DNA of 64,000 nucleotides from Acidobacteriota bacterium (GTDB lineage Bacteria; Acidobacteriota; Vicinamibacteria; Vicinamibacterales; UBA8438): positions 62,001 through 126,000 of the forward strand of contig VXME01000067.1 of NCBI GenBank assembly GCA_009861545.1, given 5' to 3'. Of this stretch, positions 18,110-25,737 are shown piece after piece. The translations under genes were made by a program, and so were the position numbers. The notes below the pieces were generated by a model. The model did no database searches. It was not told the origin of the DNA and was given only the letters and a program-made list of their open reading frames with translations. Position 1 is the stretch's first letter, and each line of letters begins with the position of its first letter.

Positions 18110-20173
18110 TCACTGCAACGAGAAGGCGACCAGCTCCGCGATTCTCTCCTCGTCCAGCGCCGCCACGACCAGGTATTGCCGCCCGCCCGCCATGTAGGTG
18201 ATCGGGAATCCGGTGGTCGGTCCACCCGGCAAAGGAATCTCGTGGACGACCGCACCCGTTCGCTTGTCGTAGGCGCGGAGCACCGGCCCCCCGCGTTGTC
18301 CCTCGCCCGCAAACAGCAGGGTGGACGTCGCAAGCAGCCCGGAGCTCTGCGTGAGAATCCCCGTCTGCGGCACGTCCACACCCTGCAGGTCCGGATGCTG
18401 CCGGATGTACTCCGGCGTCTCGCCGTGCGGGATCTGCCACAGCATCTCTCCCGCGGTCAGGTCGATCGCGGTGATCCGGCCGTAGGGAGGCTTCAGCAGA
18501 GGCAGGTCGCGGACGGTCGGCACGCCGCGGGCGAACGAAATGTGGTAGCGCACGCCGGTTCCTTCGGTACCGTCCGTCAACCCGAACACCGTCGGCCGGG
18601 TCTGCGACGGCACGAAAAGCAGACCCGCCTCGACGTCCACCGCACCGCTCGGCCAGTTGACGCCGCCGCCCGCGCCGGGGAGCCCGATGGTCCCGAGATT
18701 GACGCCCGGCTCGATCAGGGACGGCGGGGTGTAGAGGGGCCCGAGCCGGTATTGCTCCACGATCCGCAACGCCTCGGCACGCAGCTCGGGCGTGAAGTCG
18801 ATCAGGTCGGCCTCGGTGACGCCCTGGCGTTCGAACGCGGGCGGCCTGGTGGGAAAAGGCTGGGTAGGAGACGCCCGTTCGCCCGGCATATCCGACGGCG
18901 GCACCGCCCGCTCCTCGATCGGCCACACGGGTTCGCCCGTCTCGCGGTCGAGGACATAGGCGAACCCCTGCTTCGAGAGCTGCACCAACGCCTTGATCGG
19001 GACCCCATCGACCTCGATGTCCGCGAGGATGGGAGCGGCAGGGATGTCGTAGTCCCAGAGCTCGTGATGGGTGAGCTGGAAGTGCCACGCCCGCTCGCCG
19101 GTCTCGGCGTCGAGCGCCAGCACGGAGTTGCCGAAGAGGTTGTCGCCCGGCCGATAGCCGCCGTAGTAGTCGTTCGTGGGCGTCTCGGTGGCCACGTAGA
19201 ACAGGCCGAGCTCGGGGTCCGCCGTCACCGGCGCCCAATGCCCGACGTTGCCCGTGTACTTCCAGGAGGCATCGAGCAGTTCCGGACGCTCCCGCACCCA
19301 ATCGTGGGTGCCGGTGGGCACGTTCCACAGAGACTCGTCCGCCGCCAGCCAGGTCTCGACGCCGAACTCACCTTCCCTGGGGACGGTGTTGAAACGCCAG
19401 AGCGTCCGGCCCGTGCGGGTGTCGTAGGCCACCACGTCGCCGGGCATGTTCATGGGCCAGACCTCGTTGGGAGAGGCCCGGGTGGGAATGCTGCCGGTAT
19501 GCAGCGAGATCGAGGCCACGAGCGCGTTGCCGAGAATCGCGGGCGGCGACGTATTGGCCACGCGGCCCGCCCGCTCCGCGGCCGGGCGCTCGCTCCAGCG
19601 CAGGTCGTCCATCATGTCCACGACGCCGGCCGTGCCGAAATCCGTCACGAGATTCCCCGTCCGGGCGTCGAGGGCCGCCAACTGGAAGCTCGGCGTCACC
19701 ACGAAGATGCGCTCGTCCCCCGCCCCGTCGGTCCAGTAGGACACGCCGCGCCCGGCGCTGCGCGCCACCGGCTCGATGATGTCGCCCCACCGGCGCTCGT
19801 TGTCGCCCGGGTGCCAGTTCCAGATGGGCTCGCCGCTGGCGGCATCGAGGGCAATCACGCTGCGCTGGTTGCCGATGGTCGTATACAGGACCCCGTTGAC
19901 CACGATCGGACTGATCTGCGTCCGGCCGGATGGCGGGGGCGTTCCCTGGTCGCGCGCGCTCCAGCGCCAGGCCACCTCCAGATCGCCGACGTTGCCGGCA
20001 TGAATCTCGTCGAGCGGCGAGTAGCGGGTGGCGCCCGCGTCCGCCCCGAACACACGCCATTCGCCGCTGGCGGCGCCGTCCTGCGCGCTCACGCCAACGG
20101 TTCCCACACACGCGACGGCCGCGATCGCCGCCCAACGGATCACCGCACGCCGACCGGAAAGCGTTTTGGACAT
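18110..20173 (-). CDS. Secreted PQQ-dependent glucose-dehydrogenase-like enzyme
   Basis: A 687-residue periplasmic quinoprotein from ATG 20173 with a signal peptide (MSKTLSGRRAVIRWAAIAAV, cleavage near VSAQD). It resembles the propeller of membrane glucose dehydrogenase (Gcd). Matching elements are TRYSPLDEIHAGNVGDLEVA, HHELWDYDIPAAP with D374 and D376, ALVQLSKQGFAYVLDRETG, PSDMPGERASPTQPFP and GVNWPSGAVDVE. The five-helix membrane anchor of Gcd is missing, so it should be soluble. It lies 68 bases downstream of a TonB receptor on the same strand, probably in one transcript, which suggests that the receptor and dehydrogenase act on related solutes. It has no haem motif, so electron transfer needs another protein or quinone. 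Confidence 0.88.
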   Translation of the reverse strand: MSKTLSGRRAVIRWAAIAAVACVGTVGVSAQDGAASGEWRVFGADAGATRYSPLDEIHAGNVGDLEVAWRWSARDQGTPPPSGRTQISPIVVNGVLYTTIGNQRSVIALDAASGEPIWNWHPGDNERRWGDIIEPVARSAGRGVSYWTDGAGDERIFVVTPSFQLAALDARTGNLVTDFGTAGVVDMMDDLRWSERPAAERAGRVANTSPPAILGNALVASISLHTGSIPTRASPNEVWPMNMPGDVVAYDTRTGRTLWRFNTVPREGEFGVETWLAADESLWNVPTGTHDWVRERPELLDASWKYTGNVGHWAPVTADPELGLFYVATETPTNDYYGGYRPGDNLFGNSVLALDAETGERAWHFQLTHHELWDYDIPAAPILADIEVDGVPIKALVQLSKQGFAYVLDRETGEPVWPIEERAVPPSDMPGERASPTQPFPTRPPAFERQGVTEADLIDFTPELRAEALRIVEQYRLGPLYTPPSLIEPGVNLGTIGLPGAGGGVNWPSGAVDVEAGLLFVPSQTRPTVFGLTDGTEGTGVRYHISFARGVPTVRDLPLLKPPYGRITAIDLTAGEMLWQIPHGETPEYIRQHPDLQGVDVPQTGILTQSSGLLATSTLLFAGEGQRGGPVLRAYDKRTGAVVHEIPLPGGPTTGFPITYMAGGRQYLVVAALDEERIAELVAFSLQ

Positions 20174-20241
20174 GGCGAGAACATGGCACAAATCGTTTCG
20201 GAACGTCAAAACGCCGCCCGCCCATTCTGCGGCGGAAGCTA

Positions 20242-23200
20242 CTAGAACGTGAGCCTCATGCCGACCTGAATCTCGCGGGCCGAGAACGCCGAGTCGATCA
20301 AGCCGAACTCCGTGTCGTTCGGATCGTGGCGATTGGCGACGCCCAGTCCGCCGACACCGGAAATGCTGCCGACGTTGAAGTTGGTGCGATTGAGGACGTT
20401 GAAGAAATCGATGCGCAACTGCGCCCGCGCCGACGGTGAGAACCCGAGAGGAACGTTCTTGCGGAGCCCGACATCCAGCGTCGCGTACCACGGCCCGCTG
20501 ATGGGCGACATCGGCAGCGTCCCGGCCTCGAGCATTTCCGGATTCCGAAAGAGATCGGGATCGAGCCCGCCCCCCTCGGCCAGCAGGCCGGGATCGAACA
20601 GACTCACCCCGCCGTCCTCGAGATGGTAGACGCCGGTCTGACGCTGCAGCTCGTCGACGTCGATGCCGGTGAGATGCACCGTGTTGGTCATCGCTCTGCT
20701 GCCGCCGCGGTTGATGGTGCCCCGTCCGGAGACGATGTTGATCGCCTCGCCCGAATGCATTCGGACGAATCCGCTCAAGTCCCAGCCACCGACGACCGCG
20801 CTCAGCGCGCCGCGGTTGTTCATCCAGCGCCGCCCTTCGCCGACGGGGATCTCCCACACCCAATTGGCGTTCAGGGTGTGCGTGATGTCGTACCAGGGAC
20901 GCATGACCTCCAGCTCGGGCTGGGCGTTGTCGAAGAGCGCGCGGAAATTCGACTGGCTGCCGGCGAAATCCGTCGTTACCTGGCCCCACGTGTAGTTGAA
21001 CTGCGCGGTGAGTCCCGAGCGCCAGGCCCTGCGGACCTCTAGCTGGAGCGCGTCGTACTCGGAAAACGCGTGGTTGCCGACGACGTCGCCGACGAAGGTA
21101 TTCGGATTGGTATAGAAGTAGCCTATCGGCAGCGTTGCGCCGAACCGCTCCCCGCCTTCCCCGTTGAAGAAGAAGATCCGGTTGGGGGCCAGGAAGCCCC
21201 CGATGTACTGTCCGATCTCGCCGTTTCTGATCCAGTTCTGAACGGCCCCCGACTGCAGGAAGCCGCCGAACCCCAGCCGCGGGAAGACCCGCAGCGCTTC
21301 GCCGATCCCGGGGTCGCCGTTCGCGGCGAGGTTCCGCTGCGCCCGCCTGAAGTCCTCCACGAAGGCGTCCGGCAACAGGACCTGGTTCAGGTCGACGGCG
21401 CGGAGCAGGTCGTTGCCGCGGTTTCCGACATAGCGCACCTCGACCGCGGTATCCGGCAGGAGTTGATACTGCAGCCCGACGTTCCATTGCTGGACGGACG
21501 GGGTGCGCAGGTCGGGATCGAACGTAAACAGGGCGGCCGTGGAATCGGCCAGGATTCCATCGCGCGCGGTCCGGGGAATGTTGAACTCGGGCGCCTCGAC
21601 GGGAACCAGCCCCGCGCCGCTCACCGTGCCGCCGACCCCCGGCAGCACGACGGTCTGGCTCAGGCCGGCATTGGCGCCGAGCGCATTCGATACGGTCGTC
21701 ATGTTGTTGTCGAGCACGTAGTTCAGCGAGTACCCGGCCCGCACGACCAGCTTGTCGGTCAGTTGCCGGGCCACGCCTATATTCGGAGCGAAGTTGTTCC
21801 TGTCGCTGTTGAAGAAAGGCCTTCCATTCGCCGATCCGGCGAAGTCGACGACAGCGTTCGGGTCGAGCACCGCCTCGACGCCACCCACCGGCAACAGGGC
21901 CAGGCCTTGCGTCTCCTCCGGGACGGTGTGGAGCTCCCACCTGAGGCCGAAAGTCAGGCTGGTCTCCGGGGTGATTCGCCAAGTGTCTCCCGCATAAAAA
22001 TGCATGAAATTCTGGCTAAGAATGCGTCTCCTCGTTGCTCCGTCCACGTACCCCGAGGTCGTCGAGACGACGTTGAAGGTCCGATCCGCTTCGTCGACGA
22101 CTCCGCCGAGCGTCGCCAGCAACCCCGAGGCCGTGTCCAGCTCGTCGGAAGAGATCCCGCCGGGGAACAACCCGGGCACGAGCGGGTCCGGCCTTCCAGG
22201 GCCGAAGCCGAGCGAGTAGGTCGGCAGCAGTCCCGCGTCGTTGTAGGCGTTGACTTGCGTCCACCGTGCGCCCCCGCCCACCTTGATGGTGTGCGCTCCC
22301 GCGACCCAGGTCAGGTTGTTGCTGAGCTCCAGATTGCGGTCATCGCGACCCTGATCCAGGAAACTCCGGACGGGATTCGAGAGTACCGGGAAGCTCAGGC
22401 GATAGCCGTCGGGAAAGGTCTCGTTGTTGGCGAACCAGACGCTGGAGGCCTTGTAACCGATGAGCGCTTCGTTCACGGCGTTCTGGCCGAGCGCGCTCGT
22501 CAGGCCGAACGAGCCGAGCATCCGCCACGAACCCTGGCCCGCCCCGGGCCGCCCCGGAAACACGGAACCGATGTTGTTGAACACGGAGTTCGGCGTGTCC
22601 AAGCTGTACCGATGAAACGTCCCCTTCAGCGACTGGGTCGGGTTCACCACGTAGTCTCCGCGAAACACCAACAGCCGGCCGTTGGAGCTGTCGGGGCTGT
22701 TGAATCGGTACCCGGCCGTGTTCCGTCCGTCGCCCACGCTGGCGTCGTTGTGCCCCGGCGTCGAAGCGACCAGTGACTGCATGGCCGGATCGGGGGCGAT
22801 GCCCGCCAGGTTGAACAGGTTCACCGAGGCCACCTGGCCGTTATCCTGCCTGACGTAGCTGAAGTCGCCGCGCCGCGCGGGGTCCGTCAGGACCGTGCGT
22901 ACCACGGACGCGGAGCTCGGCACTCGCTGTTCTTCGTAGTTGAGGAAGAAGAACGCCTTGTTCCTCACGATGGGACCGCCGACGTTGAAGCCGAAATCGT
23001 GTACCCGCTGCCGCTCTTTGTCGATGCCGGCGGCCTTGTTGAAGAAGTTGGTGGCGTTGAACGCCTCGTTCCGGTGATAGTAGAAGACCTCGGTGCCGAG
23101 CGAGTTGCTTCCCGAGCGGGTGACGAAATGGGTCTGCGAGGCACCCAGGCCGTCGTCGACATCCGCATTCCCGGTCGTGATGCTGATCTCCTCGATAAAG

Positions 23201-23853
23201 CTCTCCCTGACGGGCAAGTCACCGAACATGGCGTCGGTCCGAATGAACGTGTCCTGATTGTTGACCCCGTCCAGCGTGTAATTGTTGAAGGTCCCTCGCG
23301 TGCCGTTGATGGACGCGGTGCGCGCGCCGGCCGGGCCGGTCACCCCCGCCTGGGTGAGTGCGAGCTGCGTGACGCCCCGGCCGTTCAGGGGCAGGTCCCG
23401 GACCTGCTCCCGGCTGAGGTTGGTGTTCAGCTCCGCGTTGGCCGTGTTCAGCAGCGACTGCGGCCCGGCCGCCGCCACGACCACGGTCTCGGCCACCGCC
23501 CCCACCTCGACGACGATATCGATGGACGTGGGCGCGTTCAGGGCCACCCGGACGTCCTCGACCACGGTCGTCGCGAAGCCCGCGGCGCCCGCCGCCACCC
23601 GAAAGGTCCCCGGGGGCATCCGGGGGAACAGATAGAGTCCGCGCTCGTCCGTGATGGTCTCCCACACGATGCCCGTGTCGACCTGCGTCATGAGCACGAA
23701 CGCCCCTGGAATGACGGACCCGGTTTCGTCCTGTACCGTCCCCTCCACTCTCGACGTGAGAGGCTGCGCGGCCGCCGGAACTACCGCGGCGAGCACGATT
23801 CCCGCTACCAACGCAATTGCCGTCCTGCCGCCGATTCGAGCCGTGTGCCGCAA
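20242..23853 (-). CDS. TonB-dependent receptor, Oar-like
   Basis: A 1203-residue outer-membrane protein. The start is TTG 23853, supported by AGGAGA 7 nt upstream and by the signal peptide that follows (RHTARIGGRTAIALVAGIVL, ending VPAAAQ). A CarboxypepD regulatory domain is at about 30-115 (RVEGTVQDETGSVIPGAFVL). The plug is at about 125-250 (LPLNGRGVTQLALTQAGV, YTLDGVNNQDTFIRTDAMF, SITTGNADVDDGLGASQTHF). The long barrel ends EFGLIDSAFSAREIQVGMRL followed by a final aromatic TF, as expected for BAM recognition. It heads the transcript that continues into the PQQ enzyme at 18110-20173. The substrate is unknown. Confidence 0.93.
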   Translation of the reverse strand: MRHTARIGGRTAIALVAGIVLAAVVPAAAQPLTSRVEGTVQDETGSVIPGAFVLMTQVDTGIVWETITDERGLYLFPRMPPGTFRVAAGAAGFATTVVEDVRVALNAPTSIDIVVEVGAVAETVVVAAAGPQSLLNTANAELNTNLSREQVRDLPLNGRGVTQLALTQAGVTGPAGARTASINGTRGTFNNYTLDGVNNQDTFIRTDAMFGDLPVRESFIEEISITTGNADVDDGLGASQTHFVTRSGSNSLGTEVFYYHRNEAFNATNFFNKAAGIDKERQRVHDFGFNVGGPIVRNKAFFFLNYEEQRVPSSASVVRTVLTDPARRGDFSYVRQDNGQVASVNLFNLAGIAPDPAMQSLVASTPGHNDASVGDGRNTAGYRFNSPDSSNGRLLVFRGDYVVNPTQSLKGTFHRYSLDTPNSVFNNIGSVFPGRPGAGQGSWRMLGSFGLTSALGQNAVNEALIGYKASSVWFANNETFPDGYRLSFPVLSNPVRSFLDQGRDDRNLELSNNLTWVAGAHTIKVGGGARWTQVNAYNDAGLLPTYSLGFGPGRPDPLVPGLFPGGISSDELDTASGLLATLGGVVDEADRTFNVVSTTSGYVDGATRRRILSQNFMHFYAGDTWRITPETSLTFGLRWELHTVPEETQGLALLPVGGVEAVLDPNAVVDFAGSANGRPFFNSDRNNFAPNIGVARQLTDKLVVRAGYSLNYVLDNNMTTVSNALGANAGLSQTVVLPGVGGTVSGAGLVPVEAPEFNIPRTARDGILADSTAALFTFDPDLRTPSVQQWNVGLQYQLLPDTAVEVRYVGNRGNDLLRAVDLNQVLLPDAFVEDFRRAQRNLAANGDPGIGEALRVFPRLGFGGFLQSGAVQNWIRNGEIGQYIGGFLAPNRIFFFNGEGGERFGATLPIGYFYTNPNTFVGDVVGNHAFSEYDALQLEVRRAWRSGLTAQFNYTWGQVTTDFAGSQSNFRALFDNAQPELEVMRPWYDITHTLNANWVWEIPVGEGRRWMNNRGALSAVVGGWDLSGFVRMHSGEAINIVSGRGTINRGGSRAMTNTVHLTGIDVDELQRQTGVYHLEDGGVSLFDPGLLAEGGGLDPDLFRNPEMLEAGTLPMSPISGPWYATLDVGLRKNVPLGFSPSARAQLRIDFFNVLNRTNFNVGSISGVGGLGVANRHDPNDTEFGLIDSAFSAREIQVGMRLTF

Positions 23854-24021
23854 GGGGATTCTCCTGAACGTCGTTGCCTCGACGCCGCTTCGTCGAAAGT
23901 GCTGTCCCGAATTTTGTACGCACGAATTCTACAGCCGGCCAGTCGTGTGACGGAAGCCCGGAAGGCCCGGCGGTCGCGCGGCGCTCGAACCGAGATGCTG
24001 CACGGGTACGGTCAGGCCGTC

Positions 24022-24879
24022 TCAATACACGCGGAGCGGCGCGCCGGAGGCGGCGACGGCGGCCCGCCTGGCGTGGCGGTCGAGGATCTCCAGCGCCGCC
24101 CGACCGGTCTCGCCGAGGTCCGAGGTCCAATCGTTCACGTACAGATCGACGTGCTGGAACATCACCTCGTCGGTCAGCTCCTGGGCGTAGCGGCGCATGG
24201 TGGGAACGGTCTCGGCGCGATGGGCCCGGGCATGCGCGAGTGAATCGCGGATGACGGCGCTCACGGTCCGAATCGTCTCGGGGCCGAGGGCGTGCCGCGC
24301 AAGGATGCCGCCGAGGGGCAGCGGCGCCGCGGTGGCCTCCTCCCAGACCGCGCCGAGGTCCTCGACGCAAGCGAGGCCGTGCGCGCGCCAGGTGAAGCGG
24401 CCCTCGTGGATGCAGACGCCGAAGTCGGCGGCGCCGGCCTCGAGCGCGGGCATGATGTCGGAGAACACCACCTGCTCCACGGCGCCCTCGCCCGTGTGGA
24501 AGAGCTCGTAGAGCAGGGTGGCGGTGGTGTGGGCGCCCGGACACAGCACGCGCGCGGGTCGCGGGTCGCCGCCCGGTCGCGGGACCGGTTCGCGGGGATG
24601 GGTGCCGGGGCGCGCGGCGAGCAGCAGCGGCCCTACGCCGAAACCGAGGGCCGAGCCGACCGGCAGCACGCCCAGCGTGCCGCGCAGAAGGAGGGCCGCG
24701 TGAAAGCTCGCCTTCGCGACGTCGAAGTCGCCGGCGAACAGCCTCCGGTTCAGCTCCTCGACATCGAGCAGCTCGACGCGGAAGTCGAGGCCGCGCGGGT
24801 CCACCCTCCCTGCCAGAATGCCGTGGAAGGCGAACGTGTCGTTCGGGCAGGTCGAGATGCCCAGATGAATCGGAGTCAC
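24022..24879 (-). CDS. mqnD: 1,4-dihydroxy-6-naphthoate synthase
   Basis: A 285-residue enzyme of the futalosine route to menaquinone. It converts cyclic dehypoxanthine futalosine to 1,4-dihydroxy-6-naphthoate. The start is GTG 24879, overlapping the mqnB stop in GTGA, which couples translation of the two. The N-terminal motif IHLGISTCPNDTFAFHGIL is the MqnD signature. The active-site region includes FDVAKASFHAALLL, PGAHTTATLLYELF and ADFGVCIHEGRFTW. The length matches the family. Together with mqnB this indicates menaquinone-based respiration; mqnA, mqnC and mqnE are not in the window. Confidence 0.93.
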   Translation of the reverse strand: MTPIHLGISTCPNDTFAFHGILAGRVDPRGLDFRVELLDVEELNRRLFAGDFDVAKASFHAALLLRGTLGVLPVGSALGFGVGPLLLAARPGTHPREPVPRPGGDPRPARVLCPGAHTTATLLYELFHTGEGAVEQVVFSDIMPALEAGAADFGVCIHEGRFTWRAHGLACVEDLGAVWEEATAAPLPLGGILARHALGPETIRTVSAVIRDSLAHARAHRAETVPTMRRYAQELTDEVMFQHVDLYVNDWTSDLGETGRAALEILDRHARRAAVAASGAPLRVY

Positions 24880-25544
24880 GCCGTGTCGCTCCAGGCGGGC
24901 CGCTGCAGCAGGTCGGCCGCGACGAGCCAGGCGGCGTCGAGCGCTTCCGGAATCTGCCAGCGCTCGAACCGGCGGTCGCCGACCGCGTTCGAGATGCCGC
25001 GGACGATGGCCACGGGCACCTCCGCGAGACGGCAGGCCAGCGCCACCGCGAAGCCCTCCATGTCCTCGGCCGCCGCGCCGGGAAACAGCGCCCGGCGCTC
25101 GCGGGCCTCGGCATCGGTCGCCGAGGCGGTGCACACCGTCAGGAGCGGGCCGGCCGCTGGCGGCACGGGATGGGCGAGCGCGAGCGCCTCCGGCCCGTCC
25201 GCCTCTCCCCCGCCGCTCCGCGGCCAGTGGCGGAACCCGAGGGCCGGGGCCGGCACGAAGGAGGCCACGCCGACGCCGACGCCGTGCATCAGGACCGACG
25301 GGAAGACGGCCGCCGTGCCGACCGGAAGCCCGTCAGGGTCGAACGTGCCGGCGATGCCGACGAGAACGACCCGCTCGGGCTCGTGGGCCGCGATGGCGTC
25401 CCGGGCCCGCGCCGCCGCCGCCACCGGCCCGAAGCCGCACAGCTCGCACGGCGCATCCACGCCGAAACCTCGCTGCCGGGCCAGGTGACGGCGCTCGATC
25501 TCGGTGGGGACCAGCACCAGCGTGTTGGGAGCGGCATCCGGCAT
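24876..25544 (-). CDS. mqnB: Futalosine hydrolase
   Basis: A 222-residue nucleosidase. It releases hypoxanthine (or adenine) from futalosine to give dehypoxanthine futalosine. I chose ATG 25544 (MPDAAPNTLVLVPTEIERRH) because the frame upstream lacks family character. The nucleoside-phosphorylase-like fold shows in RVVLVGIAGTFDPDGLPVGT, AAEDMEGFAVALACRL and VAIVRGISNAVGDRRFERW, the latter two forming the purine and ribose site. It overlaps mqnD by 4 bases. The pair is on the strand opposite most genes to its right, and 193 bases separate it from the DUF5916 gene. Confidence 0.92.
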   Translation of the reverse strand: MPDAAPNTLVLVPTEIERRHLARQRGFGVDAPCELCGFGPVAAAARARDAIAAHEPERVVLVGIAGTFDPDGLPVGTAAVFPSVLMHGVGVGVASFVPAPALGFRHWPRSGGGEADGPEALALAHPVPPAAGPLLTVCTASATDAEARERRALFPGAAAEDMEGFAVALACRLAEVPVAIVRGISNAVGDRRFERWQIPEALDAAWLVAADLLQRPAWSDTA

Positions 25545-25737
25545 GACGCGAAATGATCCTCCGACAACGAACGGCGTGAAATCCACGACGAAGGAATGCC
25601 GACGGATCCACCCCCAAGGGGCAGCCGGACACTGACTTGTCATCGTAGCGTATCCAAGATCTCAAGCTGTTCACCTGGCGTACCGGAGCGAGCGTGGAGG
25701 TCGACGGCGCGACTGGGAGATTCTTCGACTCGTCGGG

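Noticed and set aside
19046-19054. DYD motif of the Gcd-like PQQ enzyme as evidence for lanthanide dependence
   Set aside because: Membrane glucose dehydrogenases of this subgroup also carry Asp at that position, so the motif is not diagnostic here.
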